From Capnocytophaga felis (GTDB lineage Bacteria; Bacteroidota; Bacteroidia; Flavobacteriales; Flavobacteriaceae): 64,000 nt of DNA. Of this stretch, positions 18,001-26,016 are shown one piece after another (within the stretch, counting starts at the first letter, position 1; every line of letters begins with the position of its first letter). The notes beneath the pieces were generated by a model that was not told the origin of the DNA, made no database searches, and saw only the letters and a program-made list of their open reading frames with translations. The stretch lies in contig NZ_BLBC01000007.1 of NCBI RefSeq assembly GCF_009684755.1, positions 125,482 to 189,481 on the forward strand, read 5' to 3'. A program made the translations under genes and the position numbers.

Positions 18001-18081
18001 TTTGACCCTGAAGCCCCCTCTGCACGGGGAACGTATCCTAATATGAAAAATATTACTTTTGGAGTAAATCTATCATTTTAA
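15016..18081 (+). CDS. SusC/RagA-type TonB-linked outer-membrane transporter
   Basis: A 1021-residue SusC-family protein that, with its SusD partner, imports oligosaccharides or peptides across the outer membrane using TonB energy. Order: signal peptide (to about residue 21, FSLVAQ), a carboxypeptidase-D-like regulatory domain (KVTGKVTDENNSPLPGASIV, 20 residues), a TonB box region (QLDDVVVVGYGTQ), the plug with the SusC signature (NVRGRGNLG, PLYVVDGVP, SIYGSRAAYGVFLVTTKKG), and a beta-barrel ending in GVNLSF with a terminal Phe. No TonB-dependent regulator or glycoside hydrolase is adjacent, so the substrate is unknown. The coding sequence contains a G9 tract near codons 83-86, a likely site of reversible frameshifting. 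The frame is intact here. Confidence 0.95.
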   Translation: MSKQLFWLFVCFFSTFSLVAQIKVTGKVTDENNSPLPGASIVVKGTTQGVSSDFDGNYEIQAKQDDILEVSFVGFQTQTKKVVGGGKSLIINFLLKEDAQQLDDVVVVGYGTQKKANLTGTVNTVKAEAIEGKATTSLANALQGVAPGVTIISRPGDIGGDMGNINVRGRGNLGTASPLYVVDGVPVSEGDFQRIYAGDIESISILKDAAASAIYGSRAAYGVFLVTTKKGKEGKASISYNGYYGFQTPTVLPKKLNAYDYATLLNEANINAGKNAIYNQNAIDRIIAQDSPDLYPDNDWYSLVFRKHIPIQEHNFSISGGGKTRYFVSGTFYEQESVVKGRLLDRYNFRANTERDFTDKFTLGTNISYVRDDYKRDGNFSITDLDRMTPLTVARHTDGSWGTVTGGSQSTVLAENNPLRKIAEYGRHDYITTRFNGSLNGVWKPLNGLSVTGQLSYRTVDKRATDFENKVEQLVGFISKKAMSGTDGQTINKMTKTWEHTTNLISQVYANYDFALKNHDFSIMAGTQYEDYRYEWLRASRKDFPNNNLNSINAGSGKAENLGNDGRIQERAFLSFFGRLKYNYNGKYLFEANVRADQSSQFPKGNRLGVFPSFSAAYRISQGNFLQNIDWLSDLKLRASWGQLGNVNNVGYYDYFDALGVGSAYITNEVKADGAWPSIQINKNMTWETVTMTNLGIDASFFKNSLNVQLDLFDKLTTDILLKMPQPYELGLVTNDNYDERAAKNAGKVSNKGIEALISYRGSIGELKYGVSGNFSKIWNKIIDLNGQDNQINGNFILKEGESIGSFYGYQAQGLFRNSEEVANHIKQNTNTAAGDIKYVDVNGDGKFDANDRTILGNDVPYFTYGLGFDVSYKGFDLSVQGQGVRDVMIYLSGEASEAFFNGAGAKEYHLGRWTPQNPDPNANYPRLLITSANRHNSIGSSFWLYDADYFRIKSIILGYTMPEDVSQFMGCQKVRFYVSGTNLFTFRADKRMKDFDPEAPSARGTYPNMKNITFGVNLSF
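15264..15272 (+). repeat. G9 homopolymer inside susC (putative phase-variation tract)
   Basis: Nine consecutive Gs encode VGGG at codons 83-86. Gain or loss of one base would truncate the protein soon after the regulatory domain. It is the longest G run noticed in this AT-rich window. Confidence 0.7.
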
Positions 18082-18093
18082 AAAAGAAGCATT

Positions 18094-19716
18094 ATGAAAA
18101 TAAAACATATAATACCATTATTTACAATCTTGTTTATCACAGGGTGTAATTTGGACAGAGAACCTCAAGATAAAATCTTTTCAGATAGTTTTTGGAAAAG
18201 TGAGAACGATGCAACACGTGCGTTATTAGGTTGTTACGCATATATACCTGGGAGTGTAGGTGATGCTTATTTGGACGCCTATGCGGACAATACTTTTTGT
18301 CAATATCCTTGGGAAAGTAAGGCTACTGTAGGTTCAGCAGGTGATATTACTGATAATGATGATTTCGGATACGGATTTGGCGGATTAAGACGTTTTAATT
18401 ATTTTTTGGACAATGTTGATAAAGTTCCAATGTCTGAAGAATTAAAAAAACAATACAAGTCAGAAGTAAGAACTCTTAGGGCTTGGTATTATTTCAATAT
18501 GGCTTCCAAGTTTGGAGCAGTACCACTGATTAAAAACTACATCACTGAAACTGAGGAAGGGCAAATAGCACCAACAGCCGAAAACGAAGTAATTAATTTC
18601 GTAATAAATGAACTTGCAGAAAGTATTACTGATTTACCAACCACACCTTCTGTAAAAAGCCGCTTAGGAAAGGCTGCTGCATACACAATTAAAGCTCGAG
18701 TACACTTGTTTTATGGTCAGTATCCGCAAGTGGTGGAAGCAACTCAGGCCATTATGGGAATGAATTATGAGCTTTTTAAACTGAAAGCAGAGTTAAGTAG
18801 TGAAAAAGACGATTATGCCTCCTTTGTTGATTTTGTAGATGACGCACATAAACAAAAATTCTATAACGGACTTCGTAGTTATGAAAAATTATTCTGGGAA
18901 GAGAATAAAAACAATAATGAAGTTATTTTAAATCAGGAATTTATTGAAGATAATTTCAATTGGATATCCAGACGTTTACTTTCAAGTAACATAGGTGGGG
19001 GGTGGAGTTCAATCACTCCTACTGTAGAATTAGTTGATGCTTATTGGAAAGCTGATGGTACTCCTTTCACACCTCCAACAGCTAATGAAAGAAAAGCCAA
19101 CTATAATGACGGGAAATACAAAACCGAGTATTTAAATGAGTTTAAAAATCGTGATACGCGTTTATATGCCTCTATTTTATTTCCAGGTGCGATTTGGAAT
19201 GCCGTAATGGGGGATGAAAGATTCGTATGGCAAAACAATGGAAAGGCAAGTAATACTTCAAAAACAGGCTATAATTATCGAAAACTTACCGATCCGGAAG
19301 GAACAATCACACGTAAATTAAACGATTACCCCGTTATTCGTTATGCTGAAATTTTGCTAATGTATGCCGAAGCTCAAAACGAGGTTGCCGGAGCTGATGC
19401 TTCTGTATATGATGCCCTTAATAAAATAAGAACTCGCGTAGGTATGCCTGATGTAACAGCAGGGCTTTCAAAAGAGGCAATGCGTGAAGTTATCCGTAAT
19501 GAACGCCGAATTGAATTAGCCTGTGAAGGACACCGTTGGAATGATATCCGTCGATGGGGAATTTCTTCTCAGGTAATGAAAGATATTTACAGCATTCACG
19601 GCGAATTAGCTCAAAAACGTCGTTGGGAGGATAAATTCGTGCGTATGCCTTATCCCATCTCAGCGATCGATAGAAATCCTAAATTAAAAGAGGCTCAGAA
19701 AGCAAAAGGATATTAA
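18094..19716 (+). CDS. RagB/SusD-family surface lipoprotein
   Basis: A 540-residue SusD-type lipoprotein, the surface lid that binds nutrient for the SusC channel. Its signal peptide ends in a lipobox (FITGC, Cys18). The N-terminus NLDREPQDKIFSDSFWKSENDATRALLGCY (quoted in part: SDSFWKSENDATRALLG), the TPR-like helices and the C-terminal block IRYAEILLMYAEAQNEV, NKIRTRVGMP and ELACEGHRWNDIRRWG are typical. It starts 12 bp after susC, so the two are co-transcribed. The ligand cannot be predicted. Confidence 0.95.
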   Translation: MKIKHIIPLFTILFITGCNLDREPQDKIFSDSFWKSENDATRALLGCYAYIPGSVGDAYLDAYADNTFCQYPWESKATVGSAGDITDNDDFGYGFGGLRRFNYFLDNVDKVPMSEELKKQYKSEVRTLRAWYYFNMASKFGAVPLIKNYITETEEGQIAPTAENEVINFVINELAESITDLPTTPSVKSRLGKAAAYTIKARVHLFYGQYPQVVEATQAIMGMNYELFKLKAELSSEKDDYASFVDFVDDAHKQKFYNGLRSYEKLFWEENKNNNEVILNQEFIEDNFNWISRRLLSSNIGGGWSSITPTVELVDAYWKADGTPFTPPTANERKANYNDGKYKTEYLNEFKNRDTRLYASILFPGAIWNAVMGDERFVWQNNGKASNTSKTGYNYRKLTDPEGTITRKLNDYPVIRYAEILLMYAEAQNEVAGADASVYDALNKIRTRVGMPDVTAGLSKEAMREVIRNERRIELACEGHRWNDIRRWGISSQVMKDIYSIHGELAQKRRWEDKFVRMPYPISAIDRNPKLKEAQKAKGY

Positions 19717-19747
19717 GAGATAATTGTAAAATTTAAATTAATCAAAA

Positions 19748-20218
19748 ATGAGAAAATATATACATTTCCTACTCGCAGTCTTGGTAACGGGAGTGATTTC
19801 TTGCCAGAAGGAGGAAGGGTCGTCCAAATACGAAGAAAGCAATATCGTTGCGTTACAAGGTGTTGAATATCACTACGTATTTGAGCAAACAAGTGATTCT
19901 GGAACTCAAAAAGTCGTAAAATACATTAACTTAGTTATAGACAAGTCAGATATAAACAAAGAAACAAAGGCAATAACCATCGAGGTAACTGTACCCGCAT
20001 CCAACAAATCATTTCCCGAGGAAGAAAGAGCTAAAGTTTCATTAAAGAATTTAGCAGTTGCAGTAGGAGTTTCTACAGCTGCGAAAGTTTATCCCATAGG
20101 AGAAGCTCCAAAATTAGGCATTCCTGCCGACTGGTCAAAACCTAGTAAATATCGAGTAGAGGCAGATAATGGCAACTCTTCTGAGTGGACAATCGAGGTA
20201 ACTTCTTTCAAAAAATAA
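19748..20218 (+). CDS. Small surface-type lipoprotein, third gene of the SusCD operon
   Basis: A 156-residue protein with a lipoprotein signal peptide (Cys19 in VISCQKEEGSS). The residues after Cys, QKEE, fit the lipoprotein export signal described in Capnocytophaga (a Lys/Gln plus acidic residues next to the +1 Cys), so surface exposure is likely. The C-terminus DNGNSSEWTIEVT resembles the end of Bacteroidetes beta-sandwich modules of DUF5018 type. It starts 31 bp after susD and is followed by a terminator, which makes it part of the same operon. It is probably an accessory glycan- or protein-binding lipoprotein; its exact role is unknown. Confidence 0.78.
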   Translation: MRKYIHFLLAVLVTGVISCQKEEGSSKYEESNIVALQGVEYHYVFEQTSDSGTQKVVKYINLVIDKSDINKETKAITIEVTVPASNKSFPEEERAKVSLKNLAVAVGVSTAAKVYPIGEAPKLGIPADWSKPSKYRVEADNGNSSEWTIEVTSFKK

Positions 20219-20257
20219 CAGATAATTGTTATTATACATACAAAATAAACTGTAGAA

Positions 20258-20285
20258 AAGCTGTCTTTCTTAGACAGCTTTTTTG
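20258..20285 (+). terminator. Terminator of the SusCD operon
   Basis: Stem AAGCTGTCT/AGACAGCTT with a 5-nt loop, followed by a T run. Confidence 0.88.
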
Positions 20286-20370
20286 TCTTAATACTTATTA
20301 AATGTGTATTTTTATTCAAGTGTTATCTTTATAAAGGTTAAAACAAGTTCAATAAATATTCTTGAATGAA

Positions 20371-20401
20371 TTGATTTTAAACGTCATTTTTACTATTTTT
20401 G
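20371..20401 (+). promoter_or_regulatory. Promoter of prfA
   Basis: TTG at 20371-20373 and TATTTTTG at 20394-20401 with a 20-bp spacer, 37 bp upstream of the start codon. Confidence 0.55.
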
Positions 20402-20438
20402 CAACCAATTTTCAACGAAAAAATTCAATTTCAAAAAA

Positions 20439-21512
20439 ATGCTTGACAGATTAAACATTGTAAAACAACGTTTTGACGAAATTTCGGATTTGATTATCCA
20501 ACCCGATGTTATTTCCGACCAAAAACGTTACATTCAGCTCAATAAAGAATACAAAGAACTTAAAGAACTTATCGATAAAAGAGAAGAATACATTCTGGTA
20601 ACCTCCAACATCAGTGAGGCAGAGGAAATTATCGCCAATGAAACCGACCCCGAAATGGTGGAAATGGCAAAAATGCAGCTCGACGAAGCCAAAGAAAAAC
20701 TTCCGCAGTTGGAAGAGGAAATCCGCTTTATGCTTATCCCAAAAGACCCCGAAGATGCCAAAAATGCAGTGATGGAAATCCGTGCGGGAACGGGAGGCGA
20801 CGAGGCTTCCATTTTTGCAGGAGATTTATACCGAATGTACACAAAATATTGTCAATCAAAAGGTTGGAATACGTCCGTAATGGACTACAACGAAGGAACT
20901 TCGGGCGGATATAAAGAAATTATCTTCGAAGTTACGGGCGATAACGTGTACGGAACGCTCAAATTTGAAGCCGGTGTACATCGTGTGCAACGTGTTCCGC
21001 AAACCGAAACACAAGGACGCGTACATACCTCAGCTGCAACGGTTATGGTACTTCCCGAGGCGGAAGAATTTGACGTAGAGCTTGATATGGCAGACGTTAA
21101 AATCATCAGAACGACCTCAACAGGACCTGGGGGGCAGTCGGTAAACACAACCTATTCTGCCATTCAGTTACAGCATATTCCCACAGGGATTGAAGTGCGT
21201 TGCCAAGACGAAAAATCACAGCATAAAAACTTGGATAAAGCCCTGAAAGTGTTGCGTTCGCGTTTGTATGAAATGGAATTGGCGAAAAAAATGGAAGCAG
21301 ATTCGGCACGACGAAAAAGTATGGTTTCCAGTGGGGACAGAAGTGCTAAAATCCGCACGTATAACTATCCGCAAGGGCGTGTAACCGACCACCGCATCGG
21401 GCTGACGCTCTATGATTTGCAAAACGTAATCAACGGTGATGTACAACGCCTTATCGACGAGTTACAACTTGCTGAAAACACCGAAAAACTCAAAGAAAAC
21501 GATATGTTTTAA
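20439..21512 (+). CDS. prfA: Peptide chain release factor 1
   Basis: A 357-residue class I release factor that reads UAA/UAG and triggers peptide release on the ribosome. The GGQ motif that contacts the peptidyl-transferase centre is present ([11 protein letters not shown], near residue 230). The RF1-type blocks [21 protein letters not shown] and [19 protein letters not shown] are clear (each shown in part in other members). Promoter and terminator enclose it as a single gene. It is the last clearly core gene before the restriction-modification island. Confidence 0.97.
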   Translation: MLDRLNIVKQRFDEISDLIIQPDVISDQKRYIQLNKEYKELKELIDKREEYILVTSNISEAEEIIANETDPEMVEMAKMQLDEAKEKLPQLEEEIRFMLIPKDPEDAKNAVMEIRAGTGGDEASIFAGDLYRMYTKYCQSKGWNTSVMDYNEGTSGGYKEIIFEVTGDNVYGTLKFEAGVHRVQRVPQTETQGRVHTSAATVMVLPEAEEFDVELDMADVKIIRTTSTGPGGQSVNTTYSAIQLQHIPTGIEVRCQDEKSQHKNLDKALKVLRSRLYEMELAKKMEADSARRKSMVSSGDRSAKIRTYNYPQGRVTDHRIGLTLYDLQNVINGDVQRLIDELQLAENTEKLKENDMF

Positions 21513-21520
21513 TAATGAAA

Positions 21521-21548
21521 AGACGATGCTCCAACATCGTCTTTCTTT
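21521..21548 (+). terminator. Terminator of prfA
   Basis: Stem AGACGATG/CATCGTCT with a 6-nt loop, followed by TTCTTTTA. Confidence 0.85.
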
Positions 21549-21602
21549 TATATCCGACCATAAAGCAACATAAAAATCCGTAACTTATATTGATATCTAA
21601 GA

Positions 21603-22619
21603 ATGAAAAATATACTATTGGATATAGGAACAAACTCGACAGGGTGGGCATTGGTTGATAAAACCAAATCCAAAATTGAAAGTTTGGGAGCTTTTATTAA
21701 TGGCAAGAATACAGCTAAACCCTTTCTGAAATGGGCAGGCGGAAAAACGCAACTGATTTCGGAAATAGAAAGAAATTTACCTTCAAAACTTGTGCAAGGT
21801 AATTTTACCTATATCGAACCTTTTGTAGGGAGCGGAGCGGTTTTGTTTTGGATGCTAAACAATTTTCCGAATTTGAAAAAGGCGGTGATTAATGATATTA
21901 ACCAAGACCTTATCAATACCTACAAAACAATAGCTTCGAATCCGAACGAGTTGATTTCTATTCTCGAAATTTTGCAAAGTGAATACCACGATTTAGACGG
22001 AAACGACGAAAAGAAAAAACAATATTATTACGACAAAAGAGCTTTGTACAATACTCGAAAGGAAGAAAAAACCAGTCAGTCGGCGTTGTTTATCTTCCTG
22101 AATCGCACTTGTTTCAATGGCTTATATCGTGTCAATAGGAAAAATGAATTTAATGTACCGATGGGAAGCTACAAAAAGCCCACCATTTGCGATACAGAAA
22201 ATCTTTTGGCGGTCAGTGAGGCGTTGCAGAAAGTAGAAATTTTGTGTGGCGATTTTGAGCAAACACTCCCTTATGCAGAAGAAAATACATTGTTTTATTT
22301 CGATCCACCGTATAAACCGCTTAGCGAAACCTCGAGTTTCAATTCGTATGCAAAAGATGAATTTAATGATGAGGAACAAATTCGATTGCGAGATTTTTGC
22401 AGTAAGTTGGATAAACTAAATTACCATTGGATTTTGAGCAACTCCGATGTAAAAGGAAAAAATGCAGAAGATAATTTTTTTGATGACCTTTACGCTGAAT
22501 TTTCAATACAAAGAGTAAATGCCAAACGAAGTATCAATGCCAATCCTAAAAAAAGAGGTCTATTGACTGAATTGTTAATTACAAATCAAATTACACCCGA
22601 ATATGCGAACACCCTTTAA
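21603..22619 (+). CDS. dpnM: DpnM-type adenine methyltransferase with a Cas9 RuvC-I-like N-terminus
   Basis: A 338-residue protein. Residues 39-330 form a complete Dam/DpnM-type methyltransferase that makes N6-methyladenine at GATC: KPFLKWAGGKTQL, the SAM-binding FVGSGAV (74-80), the NRTCFNGLYRVN block, catalytic DPPY (234-237), and LSETSSFNSY. Residues 1-32 are foreign to this family. They read MKNILLDIGTNS followed by TGWALVDKTK and KIESLGAFI, matching the RuvC-I start of Cas9 proteins (LDIGTNSxGWALV) including the catalytic Asp (Asp7). There is no ATG at the expected methylase start, so the Cas9-like codons supply translation initiation. The restriction gene overlaps its 3' end by 17 bp. 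No other cas gene or array was found. Confidence 0.93.
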   Translation: MKNILLDIGTNSTGWALVDKTKSKIESLGAFINGKNTAKPFLKWAGGKTQLISEIERNLPSKLVQGNFTYIEPFVGSGAVLFWMLNNFPNLKKAVINDINQDLINTYKTIASNPNELISILEILQSEYHDLDGNDEKKKQYYYDKRALYNTRKEEKTSQSALFIFLNRTCFNGLYRVNRKNEFNVPMGSYKKPTICDTENLLAVSEALQKVEILCGDFEQTLPYAEENTLFYFDPPYKPLSETSSFNSYAKDEFNDEEQIRLRDFCSKLDKLNYHWILSNSDVKGKNAEDNFFDDLYAEFSIQRVNAKRSINANPKKRGLLTELLITNQITPEYANTL

Positions 22620-23436
22620 TGAATTTCTTACTCAACTTGCTGAAACGAATGCTACATTGGATTATTTTGTTGCATTTGAAAAAATCAGTAATAATGTAGG
22701 CAAAATAGAAATGAAACTTAATCAATTGAATTATTTGATTGGGAAAGATGACTTAAAAAAGGCTGTTCAAGAACTTTTTGAAGAAAACCCAAAAGCCTTT
22801 GAAGTGTTGGATATTTTAATTGCAGTTCGGAATTCTAAATTAGCAAAAACATTTAATAGTAAGGGAGAAATAGTTTTGCTTACCACTTATTTTACTTCTT
22901 CAGAATTGATTTTAGAATACATTGAAGAAACAGGATTAGGCGAAATTTTCAGAACCAAAAAAATTACTAATTTAGTAGATTATGTTTTTGGTATCGAGGT
23001 AGGCTTAGATACCAATGCTCGAAAAAATAGAGGAGGTTCTAATATGTCAAAAGCTGTTGCTTCAATTTTTGACAAGGCAGGGATTTCGTACAAAGCGGAA
23101 GTTAATCATACAATATTTCCAGAAATTATGAGTTTGGGAACCGATGTAAAACGCTTTGATTTTGTAATTGAAACTCCCACAAAAACTTATTTGATCGAAA
23201 CCAATTTTTATAATACAGGCGGTTCAAAACTCAATGAAGTTGCCCGAGCTTACTCCGATGTTGCTATGAAAATTAATCAATATCCGCAATACGAATTTGT
23301 TTGGATTACAGACGGACAAGGTTGGCTTTCTGCAAAAAATAAATTAGAAGAAGCTTATAACCTTATCCCAAGTGTGTATAATTTGACTACGCTTGGTGAG
23401 TTTATTAAGAAAGTAAGGAAGAATATTTTAGTTTAA
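22603..23436 (+). CDS. dpnB: DpnII-type restriction endonuclease (GATC)
   Basis: A 277-residue protein related throughout to R.DpnII/MboI-type enzymes, which cut unmethylated GATC. The conserved stretch VFGIEVGLDTNARKNRGGS is followed by a PD-(D/E)xK-like core, RFDFVIETPTKTYLIETNFY (residues about 183-202), with Asp and Glu-Thr-Asn in place of the canonical ExK. Other DpnII relatives show the same ETNFY block. It starts 17 bp inside the end of the methylase gene, so the two are translationally linked. A candidate ATP-dependent nuclease gene follows 17 bp downstream. Confidence 0.92.
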   Translation: MRTPFNEFLTQLAETNATLDYFVAFEKISNNVGKIEMKLNQLNYLIGKDDLKKAVQELFEENPKAFEVLDILIAVRNSKLAKTFNSKGEIVLLTTYFTSSELILEYIEETGLGEIFRTKKITNLVDYVFGIEVGLDTNARKNRGGSNMSKAVASIFDKAGISYKAEVNHTIFPEIMSLGTDVKRFDFVIETPTKTYLIETNFYNTGGSKLNEVARAYSDVAMKINQYPQYEFVWITDGQGWLSAKNKLEEAYNLIPSVYNLTTLGEFIKKVRKNILV

Positions 23437-23453
23437 TTTTAAAGGTTTGCTAT

Positions 23454-25214
23454 ATGTTATATATTTCTAAAATCAGAATAAAAAATTTTAAATGTTTTGG
23501 GGAATTAGAGGTAGAGTTTGATCCTAACTTCAATTTAATTATTGGCGGAAATAATAGTGGTAAGTCTACAATATTTGATGCTTTAAGGCTTTGGCAACTT
23601 GCATTTCAAAAATTTTTAAAAGATAGAACAAATAATCAACAAAGCTCATTTTACGCTCATCAATATTCAAGTTTTACAATTGATGATATTTCTTTTTTAA
23701 GAATCCAAGATTTTAAAAATCTTTATAAAAATTCACGAATTAGAGATTTTGAAATATCATTGACAATTTCAAATGGAGATAATGAAGTTACTTTACCCAT
23801 TATCTTTACTCGAACAACAAAAGATCAGGTTATAAATTTTCAATTACTTAAATCTCCTAGTTTGAGAAAAGGCATATCTAAAAAATTGTCAGAAATATTA
23901 AATCTTCCTTTTGGGTCGGATTTTAAAGAGACTTTTCTTTTTACATACATAAATCCAATTTTTTTACTTCCAAATAATGAACCATTGTTTGCCAAAGGGT
24001 ATATATTAAATAAACTTAGAGAATCTAAAGCAAATGAAATAATTAGAAATCTTCTTTTTGCAATATCTCCAGAACAAAAAAAGTTAAAAAAAGAAAACAA
24101 AAATGATAAACTGATTCATATTGAAGAAGATATTAAAAAGATACTAAACATAGATGATATTTCATTTTCAAAAAGACTTGAAGATGAAGAGAGTTATATA
24201 AAAATCTTTTCTAAGAATGAAAATTTAAATACCTTAGTTGAAATTAATCAACTTGGTAGTGGAACTATTAATGTATTAAACATATTATCTGTTTTAGCTT
24301 ATGGTGATTATGAAAGATTTAAACTTAATGCTTTATTATTAGACGAACCCGATTCTCATTTACACTTTAACCACCAAAGTAGATTATATCATCACTTAAA
24401 AAAGGTATCTGAAGATACTAATAAACAAATATTCATCATTACACATAATTCAACTTTGATTTCGCAATTTGATAAAGTTTTATTTCTTGAGAATAATAAG
24501 AAAAAGATAAATACAATTCTGTTGGGTGAATATTTAGAAAATCATTTAAAAAAGATAGATGAAAGTCATTACAATGTAATGAAAGATTTGAGTGAAACTA
24601 AAAAAGAAAAAGAGAAATTAGAGAATTTATTAAGAGATAGCAATAAACCAGTAATTTTTTGTGAAGGAACTTCTGATGTTTCTATATTACAAAAGGCTTT
24701 TAAAAAATTATACAATACAGAATTATTTAACAACGAAATTAAGATCGAAGGTGGCGGAGGAGAAGGTGAAGTTGGTAATAAAGTAAAAAGCAATAAAACA
24801 GAAAATATTATTATTGGAATTTTAGATAATGATTTCGCTGGTCAGAAGCAAAGAGATAAAATTATTAAAGACCATAACTTTAATAAAATTGATGATACTT
24901 ACTGTGTAAATAGTAAAAATCACTTAGTTATTCTTCCTATTCCAGATTTTAGAAAGAGTGCCGCTGTGTATTTTGAAAAGAAAACATTTATTGAATACTT
25001 GTTTTCTGATGCAACACTAGAAGAAAAATTGGAAGTAGCATTAACTCAACACAGAGGAGAAACATTCAAACGATTTGATGACACAAAAATTGATTCTATA
25101 AAATCTCAAGTAATAAAGAATATAGATAAATTAGATAAATGTGATTTCATTCATTTTAAACCCTTATTTGAAAAAATTGCAGAAATAATAGGATATAAAT
25201 TGCCTAATGCCTAA
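23454..25214 (+). CDS. OLD-family AAA ATPase with C-terminal TOPRIM nuclease domain
   Basis: A 586-residue ABC-type ATPase fused to a TOPRIM domain. It has Walker A GGNNSGKST (31-39), an ABC-signature-like LGSGTINVLN, Walker B ALLLDEPDSHLH (about 293-304) and an H-loop ITHN. The TOPRIM part starts VIFCEGTSDVSIL (Glu about 402) and contains the metal-binding GILDNDFAG (about 455). OLD and GajA proteins of this build are DNA nucleases in anti-phage defence. No UvrD-like helicase (GajB) follows, so it fits stand-alone class 1 OLD. It lies between the restriction gene (17 bp) and the second methylase (8-bp overlap), so it belongs to the operon. The gene is visibly more AT-rich than its neighbours, a sign of separate origin. 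Confidence 0.88.
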   Translation: MLYISKIRIKNFKCFGELEVEFDPNFNLIIGGNNSGKSTIFDALRLWQLAFQKFLKDRTNNQQSSFYAHQYSSFTIDDISFLRIQDFKNLYKNSRIRDFEISLTISNGDNEVTLPIIFTRTTKDQVINFQLLKSPSLRKGISKKLSEILNLPFGSDFKETFLFTYINPIFLLPNNEPLFAKGYILNKLRESKANEIIRNLLFAISPEQKKLKKENKNDKLIHIEEDIKKILNIDDISFSKRLEDEESYIKIFSKNENLNTLVEINQLGSGTINVLNILSVLAYGDYERFKLNALLLDEPDSHLHFNHQSRLYHHLKKVSEDTNKQIFIITHNSTLISQFDKVLFLENNKKKINTILLGEYLENHLKKIDESHYNVMKDLSETKKEKEKLENLLRDSNKPVIFCEGTSDVSILQKAFKKLYNTELFNNEIKIEGGGGEGEVGNKVKSNKTENIIIGILDNDFAGQKQRDKIIKDHNFNKIDDTYCVNSKNHLVILPIPDFRKSAAVYFEKKTFIEYLFSDATLEEKLEVALTQHRGETFKRFDDTKIDSIKSQVIKNIDKLDKCDFIHFKPLFEKIAEIIGYKLPNA

Positions 25215-26010
25215 CCCCTACTACATATCAAACAACAAAGATTTTTATCTTCTGCACGGAGATACAATGGAGCTTTTGCCTCAAATCAATCGTGAGTTTG
25301 ATATGATATTTGCCGATCCGCCTTATTTTTTGTCCAATGATGGACTTTCTATCCAAAACGGACAAATTGTAAGCGTAAATAAAGGTAAGTGGGACAAATC
25401 ACAAGGATTTGAATTTATCAATGATTTCAATCGTCAGTGGCTTTCTTTGGTTCGCGAAAAAATGAAAGACGACGCTACGATATGGATTAGCGGAACGATG
25501 CACAATATTTTTTCTGTAGGGCAAATTCTCATCGAATTGGGTTTTAAAATCCTCAATATCATTACTTGGGAAAAGACCAACCCGCCACCTAACTTTTCGT
25601 GTCGCTATTTTACCCATTCTACCGAGCAAATCATTTGGGCGAGGAAACACGAGAAAGTTCCGCATTACTTCAATTACGAATTGATGAAACAACTCAACGG
25701 CAACAAACAAATGAAAGATGTTTGGAAACTTCCTGCCATTGCACCTTGGGAAAAATCGTGTGGTAAACACCCTACACAGAAGCCTCTTTCGGTTTTAACG
25801 CGATTGATTTTAGCATCTACTCACCGCAGTGCGTGGATTTTAGACCCCTTTACGGGAAGTTCTACCACGGGCATTGCCGCCAATCTTTTCGGAAGAAATT
25901 TTGTAGGCATCGACAAGGAAAAAGATTTTTTAGAACTCAGTAAAAAAAGACGAGTTGAAATAGAAAATATTACAATTAGAAATCAAATTCTTCATAAAAT
26001 AAAAACATAA
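25207..26010 (+). CDS. dpnA: DpnA-type second adenine methyltransferase
   Basis: A 267-residue beta-class methyltransferase. The catalytic motif is FADPPYFLSNDG (DPPY at about 36-39), and the SAM site is LDPFTGSSTTGIAA near residue 212. NPPPNFSCRYFTHSTEQI and GKHPTQKPLSVLTRLI are close to M.DpnA, the S. pneumoniae enzyme that methylates GATC also in single-stranded DNA. In S. pneumoniae the order is dpnM-dpnA-dpnB. Here the restriction gene and an OLD-family gene precede it. It overlaps the OLD gene by 8 bp, which points to translational coupling. Confidence 0.93.
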   Translation: MPNPYYISNNKDFYLLHGDTMELLPQINREFDMIFADPPYFLSNDGLSIQNGQIVSVNKGKWDKSQGFEFINDFNRQWLSLVREKMKDDATIWISGTMHNIFSVGQILIELGFKILNIITWEKTNPPPNFSCRYFTHSTEQIIWARKHEKVPHYFNYELMKQLNGNKQMKDVWKLPAIAPWEKSCGKHPTQKPLSVLTRLILASTHRSAWILDPFTGSSTTGIAANLFGRNFVGIDKEKDFLELSKKRRVEIENITIRNQILHKIKT

Positions 26011-26016
26011 ACCAAA

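Noticed and set aside
23454-25214. A Gabija system (GajA with GajB)
   Set aside because: No UvrD/PcrA-type helicase gene adjoins the OLD-like gene; the next gene is a DNA methyltransferase.
21603-26010. An intact type II CRISPR-Cas locus
   Set aside because: Only the RuvC-I-like first 32 residues resemble Cas9; no HNH, Cas1, Cas2 or repeat array was found.
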